From Aromatoleum bremense (lineage in GTDB: Bacteria; Pseudomonadota; Gammaproteobacteria; Burkholderiales; Rhodocyclaceae), in NCBI RefSeq assembly GCF_017894365.1, contig NZ_CP059467.1, forward strand, positions 3,658,001-3,722,000: DNA of 64,000 bases, read 5' to 3'. Below the pieces are notes generated by a model. It was not told the DNA's origin, did no database searches, and was given only the letters and a program-made list of their open reading frames with translations. Positions within the stretch are counted from its first letter, which is position 1. The number at the start of each line of letters is the position of its first letter. The position numbers and the translations under genes are program-made. This document shows positions 1-9,722 of the stretch, piece by piece.

Positions 1-396
1 ATGCAGGCGGTGCACGCCGGATGTCAGCGTCGGCCAGTTGTCCGCCAGCTCGGCGGCCAGCGGAGCGAGCTCGGGCCAGCGCGCGTGCAAGGTCGCGAGG
101 TCTTCCCGCGTGAAGGGATGGTGTTCGACTGAGACGAAATGCAGGCGCTCGCAGCGCTGCCGATCGGCTCGCCACGCCCCCCAGGTCGCAAGAAAGTTCA
201 GCCCGAAACCGAAACCGGTTTCGAGGATCGTGAAGCACTCGCGCCCCTGCCAGCGCTCGGGCAGGCCATTGCCGGCGATGAAGACGAAGCGTGCCTGTTC
301 GAGCCCGCCGCCGCGCGCGTGATAAACGTCGCCGAAGGCCGTGGAGCAGGGCGTGCCGTCGTCGGTGAAGCTCAAGTGGGCGGGTTCGATGGTCAT
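1..396 (-). CDS. mnmC: MnmC, tRNA U34 methyltransferase/oxidoreductase (N-terminal part)
   Basis: This is the first 132 codons of a minus-strand gene that runs off the left edge. The reading [16 protein letters not shown], followed by [20 protein letters not shown] and the glycine-rich SAM-binding stretch [14 protein letters not shown], is characteristic of the N-terminal methyltransferase domain of MnmC, with SVEHHPF just after. The full family protein is bifunctional: it removes the carboxymethyl group from cmnm5s2U and methylates nm5s2U at the tRNA wobble position in the cytoplasm. Only part of the methyltransferase half is visible. The FAD-dependent oxidase half would lie outside the window. 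The start is the ATG whose complement is at 394-396. Confidence 0.85.
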   Translation of the reverse strand, partial: MTIEPAHLSFTDDGTPCSTAFGDVYHARGGGLEQARFVFIAGNGLPERWQGRECFTILETGFGFGLNFLATWGAWRADRQRCERLHFVSVEHHPFTREDLATLHARWPELAPLAAELADNWPTLTSGVHRLH

Positions 397-615
397 GACG
401 GGAAACGGCTAACAAGAAGACGATTTGAATTGCGGTGCCAATTTTGCCCTGTATCGAACTGGGGTTTCTCGATCGGGCCTGGACTTCGACAGCGCCGAGT
501 CCTACACAGGGAGTGACGATTCTGGCGGCGCGTAAAGGGCGCCCGCTTGATCGGCGGCCGGAGTCACGACACCGGGTGCTCGAATTCCCAGCCTTTCGGC
601 GGCCGAGGAGGCGGC
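397..615. other. intergenic region between divergent mnmC and the sensor operon
   Basis: About 220 bp separate the mnmC start from the small membrane protein gene at 616. The segment near 410-480 is somewhat AT-richer than its surroundings, as expected for divergent promoters. I could not identify a convincing -35/-10 pair or operator. A purine-rich ribosome binding site (GAGGAGG, around 606-612) lies just upstream of the ATG at 616. Confidence 0.4.
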
Positions 616-810
616 ATGAACAAACCCAACGTCAAAGCTCAGCGCCTGGCTGCGGCATTCCTGTTGGGGTGCCTCGTTTTCAACTATCCGTTCATGGCGT
701 TGTTCAATCATTCCGACCTCGTGTTCGGCGTACCGGTATTGTATGTCTACGTGTTCGCCGTCTGGTCGCTACTGATCGCACTGCTGGCCGTGGTGATCGA
801 GAGGAAGTGA
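616..810 (+). CDS. small two-helix membrane protein, putative partner of the downstream symporter-like sensor
   Basis: This 64-residue protein starts MNKPNVKAQRLAAAF behind a strong GAGGAGG ribosome binding site. It has two hydrophobic segments, roughly residues 8-28 (LAAAFLLGCLVFNYPFMALF) and 39-60 (VLYVYVFAVWSLLIALLAVV), ending in a charged tail. Its layout resembles the small subunits encoded just upstream of sodium:solute-symporter-like proteins, including SLC5-type signalling proteins. It lies 37 bp before such a gene, so co-expression is likely. The longer upstream in-frame start (547) lacks a ribosome binding site and would add non-hydrophobic sequence. Function is inferred only from size, topology and neighbour. 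Confidence 0.65.
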   Translation: MNKPNVKAQRLAAAFLLGCLVFNYPFMALFNHSDLVFGVPVLYVYVFAVWSLLIALLAVVIERK

Positions 811-847
811 GACGATGCGCCGCCCGGCCGGAATCGAGGGCTGAATC

Positions 848-3800
848 TTGCCCGCCTGGGTGATCGTTCTCGTCGCGGCGGCCTATCTGGGGTTGCTCTT
901 CTTCATCGCCTATCGGGGCGACAAGGCGGCCGATGCCGGGCGCAGCCTGATCGCCAACCCGTACGTCTATGCGCTGTCACTCGGCGTCTATGCTACAGCT
1001 TGGACCTTCTACGGCAGCGTCGGTCGTGCCACCGCCAGCGGCATCGGCTTCCTGCCCGTCTATCTCGGTCCGACGGTGATGGTTGCCCTGTGGTGGACGG
1101 TGCTGCGCAAGATCATCCGCATCGCCAAGGACAACCGCCTCACTTCGCTGGCGGATTTCATTTCCTCGCGCTATGGCAAGAGCACGGTGCTGGCAGGCCT
1201 GGTGACGGTCATCGCGGTGGTCGGCGTCACGCCATACATTTCCCTGCAGCTGAAGGCGATCTCGACGAGCTTCAACGTCCTGCGCGGCTACCCGGAGGTA
1301 CTGCTGCTGACGGCGGATGCGCCGGCCAGCATCTGGGCCGACACGGCGTTCTATTTGGCCCTGATCCTTGCCGCCTTCACGATCGTCTTCGGCACCCGCA
1401 AGCTGGATGCGGCGGAGCGCCACGAGGGCATGGTGGCGGCGATCGCCTTCGAGTCGCTGGTCAAGCTGCTGGCCTTCCTGGCGGTGGGTGCTTTCGTCAC
1501 CTGGGGCATGTTCGATGGCATCGGCGACATCTTCGCGCGGGCGACGCAGGTGCCGCGGCTCGCCGAGGTGTTCACCGTCGGCGGCGGCTCAATCGACGTC
1601 TATCGCAGTTGGGCCTCGCTCTTTTCGCTGGCCTTCCTCAGCATGCTGGCAATCATGTTCCTGCCGCGGCAGTTCCAGGTCGCGGTGGTGGAAAACGTCG
1701 ACGAGGTGCATCTGAACAAGGCGATCTGGCTCTTTCCGCTGTACCTCCTGTTGTTCAACCTCTTCGTCCTGCCGATCGCTTTCGGCGGCGTGCTGCATTT
1801 CGGTGGCGCCGTCGATCCGGATACCTTCGTCCTCACGTTGCCGATGTCCGGTCGGCAGGAGGCTCTGGCCCTGCTGGTTTTTCTCGGTGGCTTTTCCGCC
1901 GCCACCGGCATGGTCATCGTCGAGACCATCGCCCTCTCGACCATGGTCTGCAACGATCTCGTGATGCCCGTCCTGTTGCGCATCAAGCCGCTGCGCCTGT
2001 CCGAGCGCGCCGACCTTTCCGGCCTGCTGCTGGCGATTCGCCGTGCCACCATCCTCATTGGTCTGCTGCTCGGCTATGCCTATTATCGGGTGGCAGGCGA
2101 AGCCTACGCGCTGGTTTCGATCGGCCTCATCTCCTTCGCCGCCGTCGCCCAGTTCGCCCCGGCGCTGCTCGGCGGCATCTACTGGAAGAGCGGCACCCGT
2201 GCCGGGGCGCTGGCCGGGCTCGCCGCCGGTTTTTTCGTGTGGGCCTACACGCTCATGCTTCCGGCATTGATCCGCTCCGGTTGGCTGCCGATGGACATCC
2301 TCGCGCAGGGGCCATTCGCCGTTTCGCTCCTGCGGCCCCTCGCGCTGTTCGGCCTGGAGGGGCTGGACGAGATTACCCATGCGATGCTGTGGAGCATGAT
2401 TGCCAACGTCGGGGCCTATCTGACGGTGTCGCTGGCGAGCGACCAGAGCGCCGTCGAGCAGACGCAGGCAGTCCTCTTCGTCGATGTCTTCAAGCATGAT
2501 CGCGGCGCCGAACGCGCTTGGCGGGCGAGCGGTTCGCTGCCGGATCTCTACGCCTTGCTGACACGCTTTCTCGGTGCTGCCCGGGCCGAAGAGATCTTTT
2601 CCGCTTATGCCCGGAGCCGCGGGCTCGACTGGCCGCAGGAGGTCGATGCCGAACTGGTGCGCCATGTCGAGGCGCAACTGAGCGGCGTGATCGGCACCGC
2701 CTCGTCGCGCGTCGTGGTGGCCTCGGTGATCGAGGAGGAATTGCTGCGCGACAGCCTGACCGGGCTGCCGAACCGGGCGCTGCTGTTGAGCCGGATCGAC
2801 GACGCGTTGAAGCGGGGCAGCGTCGAATCCGGACGCGGTTTCGCTCTTCTTTTCATCATCCTGGATCGCTTCAGGCTCATCACCGACAGCCTTGGCGCCA
2901 GCGCCGGCGATCAACTCCTGATCGGCGTGGCGCAGCGGCTGGGGGCCTGCCTGCGCGCGGGTGACACCATCGCCCATCTCGGCGACGAGCAGTTCGCCAT
3001 TCTTCTCGACGACGTGCGGGATGCGGCCGAAGTGGCGCAGTTCGTCGTCACGCTGCAAGGCGCGCTGGCCACCGGCTTCAACCTGGAGGGGCAGGCGGCG
3101 TTTACCCCCGGCAGCATCGGCGTCGCCTTTGGCCGGCCGACCTATGTCGATCCGGCCGATCTCCTGCGCGACGCGGAAACCGCCTGCCACCGCGCGGTGG
3201 CGCGCGGCGGCGCGTGCCACGAGATCTTCGCCGCCGACATGCGCGCGCGCGTCGTCGCGCTGCTCGAAATGGAGACAAACCTGCGCCAGGCGGTGATCAC
3301 CGGCGAGGAATTCCAGGTCTTCTACCAGCCCGTGGTTTCATTGCGGACGGGCGTGCTGTCGGGTTTCGAGGCGCTGGTGCGCATGCGGCGACCCGACGGC
3401 AGCCTGGTACCGCCGAGCGAATTCATCCCCTTGACCGAGGAGACCGGTCTCATCGTCTCCATCGGCCGCAGGATCCTTGCCGAGGCGTGTCGCCAGATGC
3501 GCGACTGGCAGCGGAAATACCCTGAGCACCCGCCGATGCAGATGAGCGTGAACCTCGCCGGGCGCCAATTCGCCGAGCCTGACCTGATGCGGCAGATCGA
3601 GGCGGTGCTCGCCGAGACCGGTCTCGACACGCACAGCCTCAAGCTCGAAGTCACTGAAACGGTCATCATGGAACACGCCGCCGCCGCCGCCGCGGTGCTG
3701 GAGCAATTGCGTGCAATGGGGATCAAGCTGCTGATGGACGATTTCGGCACCGGCTATTCGTCGCTCTCCTACCTGCATCGTTTCCCGGTCAATACGCTGA

Positions 3801-4042
3801 AGATCGACGCGTCCTTCGTGCGCCGGATGGACGTCGACCAGAAGAACGCCGACATCATCCAGACCATCGTGACGCTCGCGCACACATTGGGCATGGACCT
3901 CGTCGCAGAAGGCGTCGAAACGGCCCGCCAGCTGGAGCAGCTGCGGGCCCTGCAGGTCGAGTACGGGCAGGGCTACTATTTCGGCAAGCCGCTGGATGCA
4001 GCCGCGGCCGATGCGCTGATCGCCTCCGGCCAACGCTGGTAA
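848..4042 (+). CDS. SLC5/sodium-solute-symporter-like sensor with degenerate GGDEF and intact EAL domain
   Basis: This 1064-residue protein begins at TTG with GAGGG seven bases upstream. Residues about 1-520 form a multi-helix sodium:solute symporter-like module (for example TAWTFYGSVGRATASG), as in CbrA-type sensors. Around residues 625-790 lies a GGDEF-like domain opening RDSLTGLPNRALLL, but the catalytic signature reads LGDEQFA rather than GGDEF, so cyclase activity is unlikely. Residues about 815-1060 form an EAL domain with FEALVR, SVNLAGRQF, EVTETVI, DDFGTG, LKID, AEGVET and QGYYFGKP. These are the metal- and substrate-binding positions of active c-di-GMP phosphodiesterases. Inferred role: an inner-membrane sensor that lowers c-di-GMP in response to an unknown ligand. 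Confidence 0.85.
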   Translation: MPAWVIVLVAAAYLGLLFFIAYRGDKAADAGRSLIANPYVYALSLGVYATAWTFYGSVGRATASGIGFLPVYLGPTVMVALWWTVLRKIIRIAKDNRLTSLADFISSRYGKSTVLAGLVTVIAVVGVTPYISLQLKAISTSFNVLRGYPEVLLLTADAPASIWADTAFYLALILAAFTIVFGTRKLDAAERHEGMVAAIAFESLVKLLAFLAVGAFVTWGMFDGIGDIFARATQVPRLAEVFTVGGGSIDVYRSWASLFSLAFLSMLAIMFLPRQFQVAVVENVDEVHLNKAIWLFPLYLLLFNLFVLPIAFGGVLHFGGAVDPDTFVLTLPMSGRQEALALLVFLGGFSAATGMVIVETIALSTMVCNDLVMPVLLRIKPLRLSERADLSGLLLAIRRATILIGLLLGYAYYRVAGEAYALVSIGLISFAAVAQFAPALLGGIYWKSGTRAGALAGLAAGFFVWAYTLMLPALIRSGWLPMDILAQGPFAVSLLRPLALFGLEGLDEITHAMLWSMIANVGAYLTVSLASDQSAVEQTQAVLFVDVFKHDRGAERAWRASGSLPDLYALLTRFLGAARAEEIFSAYARSRGLDWPQEVDAELVRHVEAQLSGVIGTASSRVVVASVIEEELLRDSLTGLPNRALLLSRIDDALKRGSVESGRGFALLFIILDRFRLITDSLGASAGDQLLIGVAQRLGACLRAGDTIAHLGDEQFAILLDDVRDAAEVAQFVVTLQGALATGFNLEGQAAFTPGSIGVAFGRPTYVDPADLLRDAETACHRAVARGGACHEIFAADMRARVVALLEMETNLRQAVITGEEFQVFYQPVVSLRTGVLSGFEALVRMRRPDGSLVPPSEFIPLTEETGLIVSIGRRILAEACRQMRDWQRKYPEHPPMQMSVNLAGRQFAEPDLMRQIEAVLAETGLDTHSLKLEVTETVIMEHAAAAAAVLEQLRAMGIKLLMDDFGTGYSSLSYLHRFPVNTLKIDASFVRRMDVDQKNADIIQTIVTLAHTLGMDLVAEGVETARQLEQLRALQVEYGQGYYFGKPLDAAAADALIASGQRW

Positions 4043-4047
4043 CGCCG

Positions 4048-4084
4048 CCCGGCAGACGCCTGCGGACGGCCGGCGTCTGCCGGG
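4048..4084. terminator. GC-rich bidirectional hairpin between convergent genes
   Basis: A perfect 12-13 bp inverted repeat (CCGGCAGACGCC and GGCGTCTGCCGG, 11-base loop) lies between the stop of the c-di-GMP phosphodiesterase gene and the stop of lysS. There is no T run on either side, so it is not a classical intrinsic terminator. Its position between convergent genes suggests a shared transcript end. Confidence 0.55.
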
Positions 4085-4112
4085 GCCGGAGCGAGTCCGA
4101 ACTGTCGGGAAA

Positions 4113-5621
4113 CTACTCCGCCCGCATCTGCGGGAACAGGATCACGTCGCGGATGCTCGGGCTGTCGGTCAAGAGCATCACCAGGCGGTCGATGCCGATG
4201 CCGCAGCCGCCGGTCGGGGGCAGGCCGTATTCGAGCGCGCGGATGTAGTCGGCGTCGTAGAACATCGCCTCCTCGTCGCCGGCCTCCTTCGCCTTGACCT
4301 GATCGAGGAAGCGCGCCGCCTGGTCTTCCGGGTCGTTCAGTTCGGAGAAGCCGTTGGCGATCTCGCGGCCGACGATGAAGAGCTCGAAACGTTCGGTGAT
4401 TTCCGGGTTCGCGTCGTTGCGGCGCGCGAGCGGCGACACCTCGGCGGGGTAGTCGATGATGAACGTCGGTTCCCACAGCTCGGCTTCGGTGGTCTCCTCG
4501 AACAGCATCAGCTGCAGCGTGCCGAGGCCCGCGCCGTCGCGCAGCTTGGCCTTGAGGTCGGTCAGCTTGGCGCGCAGCCAGGCTTCGTCGTTGAGCTGCG
4601 CGATCGAGAAGCCCGGGTGGTACTGGTGGATCGCCTCGACGATCGTCAGCCGCGCGAACGGCTTCGACAGGTCGAGCTCGCGTCCCTGGTAGACGAACAC
4701 TTCGGTGCCGAGCGCCTCGCGCGCGGCTTGGCGCAGCAGGCCTTCGGTGAAGTTCATCAGGCTCTTGTAGTTCGCGTAGGCCTCGTAGAACTCCATCATC
4801 GTGAATTCGGGATTGTGGCGCGGGGAGAGGCCTTCGTTGCGGAAGTTGCGGTTCACCTCGAAGACTTTCTCGAAGCCGCCGACGACGAGGCGCTTGAGGT
4901 ACAGCTCCGGCGCGATGCGCAGGAAGAGTTCCATGTCGAGCGCGTTGTGGTGCGTCGTGAACGGCTTCGCCGCGGCGCCGCCCGGGATCGGGTGCATCAT
5001 CGGCGTCTCGACTTCGAGAAAGCCGTGGCTGACCATGTAGTTGCGGATCGACTGCACCATGCGGCTGCGCGCGACGAACGTGAAGCGCGTCTGCTCGTTC
5101 ATGATCAGGTCGACGTGGCGCTGGCGGTATTTCTGCTCGACGTCGGTCAGGCCGTGGAACTTGTCGGGGAGCGGGCGCAGGCTCTTCGTCAGCAGGCGGA
5201 TCTCGGTGCACTTCACCGACAGCTCGCCGGTGCGCGTCTTGAACAGCGTGCCGACGGCGCCGACGATATCGCCGATGTCCCAGTGCTTGAAGTCGGCGTA
5301 GACGTCCTCGCCGACCGCGTCGCGCGTGACGTACAGCTGGATCTGGCCGGAGAGATCCTGGATCGTGATGAAGCTCGCCTTACCCATCACGCGCTTGAGC
5401 ATGATGCGCCCGGCCACTTTCACTTCGACCGGCGTCGCGTCGAGCTCGTGCGACTCCTTTTCTCCGTAGATTTCATCGAGTTTGCCGGCGATGTTCTCGC
5501 GCGAGAAATCGTTCGGGAAGGCTCGGCCGCCGGCACGCCACGCGGCCAGCTTTTCGCGCCGCTCGGAAATGATGTGATTCTCGTCCTGCGAGGCGGCGGA
5601 ATTGTTGTTCTGGTCGCTCAT
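4113..5621 (-). CDS. lysS: lysyl-tRNA synthetase (class II)
   Basis: This 502-residue enzyme has the usual length for bacterial LysS. It starts [17 protein letters not shown], has an N-terminal OB-fold anticodon-binding domain (residues about 50-170, [19 protein letters not shown]), then a class II catalytic core. Recognisable pieces are [10 protein letters not shown], the motif 1 region [21 protein letters not shown], motif 2 ([26 protein letters not shown]) and motif 3 near the end ([18 protein letters not shown]). It charges tRNA-Lys in the cytoplasm. A longer open frame extends upstream to 5786, but that extension is Arg/Pro-rich and unlike LysS, so MSDQ is the start. The gene faces away from the chemoreceptor at 5810. 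Confidence 0.95.
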   Translation of the reverse strand: MSDQNNNSAASQDENHIISERREKLAAWRAGGRAFPNDFSRENIAGKLDEIYGEKESHELDATPVEVKVAGRIMLKRVMGKASFITIQDLSGQIQLYVTRDAVGEDVYADFKHWDIGDIVGAVGTLFKTRTGELSVKCTEIRLLTKSLRPLPDKFHGLTDVEQKYRQRHVDLIMNEQTRFTFVARSRMVQSIRNYMVSHGFLEVETPMMHPIPGGAAAKPFTTHHNALDMELFLRIAPELYLKRLVVGGFEKVFEVNRNFRNEGLSPRHNPEFTMMEFYEAYANYKSLMNFTEGLLRQAAREALGTEVFVYQGRELDLSKPFARLTIVEAIHQYHPGFSIAQLNDEAWLRAKLTDLKAKLRDGAGLGTLQLMLFEETTEAELWEPTFIIDYPAEVSPLARRNDANPEITERFELFIVGREIANGFSELNDPEDQAARFLDQVKAKEAGDEEAMFYDADYIRALEYGLPPTGGCGIGIDRLVMLLTDSPSIRDVILFPQMRAE

Positions 5622-5809
5622 GAATCGACAAGGGGCATAAAAGCGGTGATTGTGGCACGTGGACGGAGCGCGGGCAAATTGGCGCCGGCCGCGAAGCGTG
5701 TCGAGCGTGCCGCATGGGCGCGGGCCGGCGGGCGCACGGCGAAATATTTGCTGCAACGTGCAGCCGGGGCTCAAGTCGCGGGGCATGATGCCGTAAGGGC
5801 AATCGGGCC

Positions 5810-7618
5810 ATGCAAACGGGAACTCCCATGTTTTCGCAATTATACGAATGGGTTGAAAAGACGTTCTGGAACTCGCTGACGAAGAAGCTGTGCAGTTTTC
5901 TCCTGCTTTTCTTCATCGACCTGTTCTACCTCGCCGTCTATCTCCATCAGCAGAACCAGATCCGCGGGTTGCTGGCGACGGGCGAGGTGGCGCAGGCGGC
6001 CGCGCAGAAGATCATGGCGTCGCTCGACGGCGGGCTGTACCTGATGATCGCGCTGACGGTGATCGCGCTGTGCGTCAACATCGGCCAGATCCTGTACATG
6101 CGCCACCTCATCGTGCGGCCGGTGCGGGTCATCACGCGGATCCTCAACGAGATCGCGCAGGGCGAAGGCGACTTCTCGCGCAACCTGCCGCTGGTGACGC
6201 ACGACGAACTGCGCGAGCTCGCGATGAGCTACAACCGCTTTGCGGCGAAGATGCGTCACATCATCAGCGAAGTCCGCACCCGCAGCGTGAGCATCGCGCG
6301 CGACGCCGTCAGGGTCAGGGCCCACGTCGAGAGTTCGGCGCAGGACGCGAAGAAACAGGGAACGATGACCGAAGTGGTGTTCGCTGCGAGCACCGAGTCG
6401 ACCGCGGCGATCGAGAGCGTATCGGCGAGCGCACAGAACATTTCGGCGTCGACGACGAAGAACCTCGAGATCGCGCGCGCTTCGCTGCACGAGATGCAGG
6501 ACATCGCGGGGAAGATCAACACGGTCAGCGAGAAGGTGCTGCACTTCAACCACACCGTCGACGACCTGTCGGAGCGCTCCGAGAGCGTCAAGCAGATCGC
6601 TTCGCTGATCCGCGCGATCGCCGACCAGACGAACCTCCTCGCGCTGAACGCGGCGATCGAGGCCGCGCGTGCCGGGGAGGCCGGGCGCGGCTTCGCAGTC
6701 GTCGCCGACGAGGTGAGAAAGCTCGCCGAACGGGTGAACCGGGCTGCCGAGGAGATCACCGACAACATCGACGGGATGATCGGCCGCGTCATGACCACCC
6801 GCGCGGAAAACGTCGTCATCAACGCCGACGTGCTGCAGGCGCGCGAGGTCGTCGGGAAGTCCGCCGAGCATTTCGAGTTCATGGTCGGCGAATTCGAGAC
6901 CACCGGCGAACAGCTGCTGCAGATCGCCACGGCGATGGAGGAGCTGTCGGCGACGAACGGGCAGGTGCATGAAAACGTCACGACGATCCACGACGTGTCG
7001 GGCACGGTCGCGGCGAACATGGCGGAATCCGAACAGTGCACGGTCGAGCTTTCGCGGGCCACCGAAGCGGTGCAGGAGCTCGTGTCGCGGTTCCGCATCG
7101 GCCAGGGGGCGTTCGACCACGCGATGGACCAGGCGCGGATCTTCCGCGACCGCATCCAGGCGCAACTCGACGAAATGGCGCGTGCGGGCATCGATATCTT
7201 CGACCGCCGCTATCAGCCGGTGGCGAACACCCGCCCGCAGAAGTTCAAGGTGTCATGGGGCGACGAGTACGGCCGCCGCTGCCAGCAGCTGCTCGAAGAT
7301 TGCCTTGCTGCGATTCCGGGCTGCGGCGCGGCGGTGGCGGTGAACACCGACGGCTACGTGGCCGCCCACAACCTGCAGTACTCGCGCCCGCTGACCGGCA
7401 ATCCGGACATCGACCTCGGCGGCAACCGGACGTGCCGGAAGTTCGACCGGCCGGCCGAGCTGCGTTCCGCGCGGAACACCGAAGCCGTGCTGCTGCAGAC
7501 CATCCTGCGCGATACCGGCGACATCCTGTGCGACATCGCGATGCCGATCATGGTCGGCGGGCGGCACTGGGGGAACGTGCGCGTCGGCGTGCCGGTGGAT
7601 TCGCTGCTCGCCGCCTGA
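5810..7618 (+). CDS. methyl-accepting chemotaxis protein with C-terminal cytoplasmic sensor-like domain
   Basis: This 602-residue chemoreceptor has two transmembrane segments (about residues 26-45 and 75-97) separated by only about 30 residues, so it lacks a real periplasmic ligand domain. A HAMP segment follows ([20 protein letters not shown]), then the conserved signalling hairpin with [20 protein letters not shown] and [18 protein letters not shown]. After the coiled coil there is an extra C-terminal domain (about residues 480-602) with [26 protein letters not shown] and [10 protein letters not shown]. This resembles PAS/Cache-type folds and may be the sensor. The start may instead be the ATG at 5828 (MFSQLYEW), which also has a plausible ribosome binding site. 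The ligand is unknown. Confidence 0.88.
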   Translation: MQTGTPMFSQLYEWVEKTFWNSLTKKLCSFLLLFFIDLFYLAVYLHQQNQIRGLLATGEVAQAAAQKIMASLDGGLYLMIALTVIALCVNIGQILYMRHLIVRPVRVITRILNEIAQGEGDFSRNLPLVTHDELRELAMSYNRFAAKMRHIISEVRTRSVSIARDAVRVRAHVESSAQDAKKQGTMTEVVFAASTESTAAIESVSASAQNISASTTKNLEIARASLHEMQDIAGKINTVSEKVLHFNHTVDDLSERSESVKQIASLIRAIADQTNLLALNAAIEAARAGEAGRGFAVVADEVRKLAERVNRAAEEITDNIDGMIGRVMTTRAENVVINADVLQAREVVGKSAEHFEFMVGEFETTGEQLLQIATAMEELSATNGQVHENVTTIHDVSGTVAANMAESEQCTVELSRATEAVQELVSRFRIGQGAFDHAMDQARIFRDRIQAQLDEMARAGIDIFDRRYQPVANTRPQKFKVSWGDEYGRRCQQLLEDCLAAIPGCGAAVAVNTDGYVAAHNLQYSRPLTGNPDIDLGGNRTCRKFDRPAELRSARNTEAVLLQTILRDTGDILCDIAMPIMVGGRHWGNVRVGVPVDSLLAA

Positions 7619-7645
7619 CCTTTCGCCGCCGCTCCGCGACGGGAA

Positions 7646-7954
<309 letters not shown>

Positions 7955-7955
7955 C

Positions 7956-8771
7956 TCACCTGCCTCCGAAGAGGCGCTTGATCAGCCCCGGCTTTTCGTA
8001 ATTGACAAAGCGCAGCTCGCGCGGGTCGCCGAGGAAGCGGGAGACGACGTCGGAATAGGCCTCGGCGACGTCGGTGCCTTTCAGGTGGATCGCCGGCAGG
8101 CCCTGGTTGGAGGCCTGCAGCACCGATTCCGATTCCGGGATGACGCCGATCAGCGGCACCCGCAGCAGCTCCTGGACGTCCTTGTACGACAGCATTTCAC
8201 CCTCTTCGACGCGCTTGGGCGAATAGCGCGTGACGAGCAGGTGTTCCTTGATCGGCTCGTCGCTTTCGGCGGCGCGGCGCGACTTCGACTGCAGGATGCC
8301 GAGGATGCGGTCCGAGTCGCGCACCGACGAGACTTCCGGGTTGGTGGTGATGATCGCCTCGTCGGCGAAGGTCAAGGCCAGCACGGCGCCCCGCTCGATC
8401 CCGGCGGGCGAATCGCAGACCACGTAGTCGAAGCCCATGTGCTCGAGCTCCTTCAGCACCTTCTCGACGCCTTCCTCGGTCAGCGCGTCCTTGTCGCGCG
8501 TCTGCGAGGCCGGCAGCACGAACAGGTTGTCGCAGTGCTTGTCCTTGATCAGCGCCTGGTTGAGCTTCGCTTCGCCGTTGATGACGTTGATGAGGTCATA
8601 CACGACGCGGCGCTCGCAGCCCATGATCAGGTCGAGGTTGCGCAGGCCGACGTCGAAGTCGATCACCGCGGTCTTGAAGCCGCGCAGGGCGAGTCCGGAA
8701 GAAAATGCCGCGCTGGTGGTGGTCTTGCCCACGCCACCTTTGCCTGATGTCACGACGACGACTCGAGTCAC
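7956..8771 (-). CDS. minD: MinD, septum-site determining ATPase
   Basis: This 271-residue ParA/MinD-family ATPase starts with GTG ([18 protein letters not shown]) preceded by AAGG. It shows the deviant Walker A motif [10 protein letters not shown], the switch region [18 protein letters not shown] and the DSPAGIE Walker B region. The C-terminal amphipathic membrane-targeting helix is LIKRLFGGR. MinD-ATP binds the inner membrane, recruits MinC as inhibitor of FtsZ and is displaced by MinE. A longer open frame to 8831 would overlap the end of minC and prepend 20 residues absent from the family, so the GTG is preferred. It is the middle gene of minCDE. Confidence 0.95.
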   Translation of the reverse strand: MTRVVVVTSGKGGVGKTTTSAAFSSGLALRGFKTAVIDFDVGLRNLDLIMGCERRVVYDLINVINGEAKLNQALIKDKHCDNLFVLPASQTRDKDALTEEGVEKVLKELEHMGFDYVVCDSPAGIERGAVLALTFADEAIITTNPEVSSVRDSDRILGILQSKSRRAAESDEPIKEHLLVTRYSPKRVEEGEMLSYKDVQELLRVPLIGVIPESESVLQASNQGLPAIHLKGTDVAEAYSDVVSRFLGDPRELRFVNYEKPGLIKRLFGGR

Positions 8772-8802
8772 GGTATACCCTTTTCTTAAGATGGAGCCGC
8801 GC

Positions 8803-9582
8803 TCAATCGAGCTGCAGCGGTTCGATGCCAAGCTTGTAGTCGGATTCGCTCGCGATCAGCCGGACAAGCGCGGCGCGCCCGGCGACCGCTTCCGGAATGC
8901 CTTGTTCGAAAGTGCGGAAAATGCCGGCGATCGAGACGATCTCCGGGCCGAAGTTGGTCGATACGATGCGTGCCGAAGCGTCGCCCTGCGCACCGGCGAT
9001 CGCGCGTCCGCGCAGCGGGCCGTAGCAGTGGATGCTGCCGTCGGCGATGACTTCAGCGCCGTTGCTCATCCCGGCGAACAGCACCAGGTCGCCGCCGCGC
9101 GCATAAACCTGCTGGCCCGAGCGCAGCGGACGGTCGACGAACAGCGTGGCTGCCCGGGGTTCCGGGGCGGGGGGCGGAGGCGGGGGAGCCGTCTGCGGAG
9201 CCGGTGCCGGGGTGGGGCGCGGGGCAGCGGCGGCGCCGTTCTGACGGTCGCGCAGCTCGGCGCCGTCGAGGATCGCCAGCCCGGCCTGGCGCGCCGCCGC
9301 GGCGAGATCGGGCGGAAGGTTGCGCACGCCGACCGGCTGCAGCTGGTAGCGGCGCAGCAGGCTCATCAGCCCGGTCCAGTCGATGCGCGCAGGCAGTTCG
9401 GCGAGATCGGCAAAATCGAGCACGGCCGCATCGCCGCTGAAGAAATCCGGCATCCCGCCGAGCATCATGTGCAGCGCATCCGCGAGGCGGGCCGGTTCGG
9501 CCTCGCGCAGCACCGCGATGGTCGCGCCGAGGCTGGCGTTGCGGAACTCGATCGGGCGGATGGCAGGGGAGGACGCGGGCAT
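8803..9582 (-). CDS. minC: MinC, FtsZ assembly inhibitor
   Basis: This 259-residue protein has the two MinC domains. The N-terminal FtsZ-inhibiting domain is at residues about 6-110 (PIEFRNASLGATIAVLREAEP). The C-terminal beta-helical dimerisation and MinD-binding domain is at about 145-259 (RSGQQVYARGGDLVLFAGMSNGAEV, DGSIHCYGPLRGRAIAGA). A proline/alanine-rich linker of about 30 residues, including a run of prolines, joins them and should be flexible. It is the first gene of minCDE, with the minD start 31 bp beyond its stop. MinC poisons Z-ring assembly near the poles. Confidence 0.95.
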   Translation of the reverse strand: MPASSPAIRPIEFRNASLGATIAVLREAEPARLADALHMMLGGMPDFFSGDAAVLDFADLAELPARIDWTGLMSLLRRYQLQPVGVRNLPPDLAAAARQAGLAILDGAELRDRQNGAAAAPRPTPAPAPQTAPPPPPPAPEPRAATLFVDRPLRSGQQVYARGGDLVLFAGMSNGAEVIADGSIHCYGPLRGRAIAGAQGDASARIVSTNFGPEIVSIAGIFRTFEQGIPEAVAGRAALVRLIASESDYKLGIEPLQLD

Positions 9583-9609
9583 GGGCGAGAGGGGTCGCTG
9601 AAAGGCTGG

Positions 9610-9638
9610 AGTCTACTTAGCGGCAGGGATTCGGGCAA
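9610..9638 (-). promoter_or_regulatory. candidate sigma70 promoter for minCDE
   Basis: On the minus strand a TTGCCC -35 box and a TAGACT -10 box are separated by 17 bases, ending 28 bp before the minC start codon at 9582. The spacing is ideal and the location is right for the first gene of the operon. This is a by-eye match only. Confidence 0.4.
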
Positions 9639-9722
9639 GGCTGGCGGGATATGCCGGCGGCGCCCCGTGGAAAGCCTTGGCGCCGGCGGCCCAAAGGCGC
9701 TGGCTGCCCGCGGAACGCCTCG

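Noticed and set aside
2960..3010. Active diguanylate cyclase domain.
   Set aside because: The signature reads LGDEQFA, lacking the GGDEF catalytic pattern.
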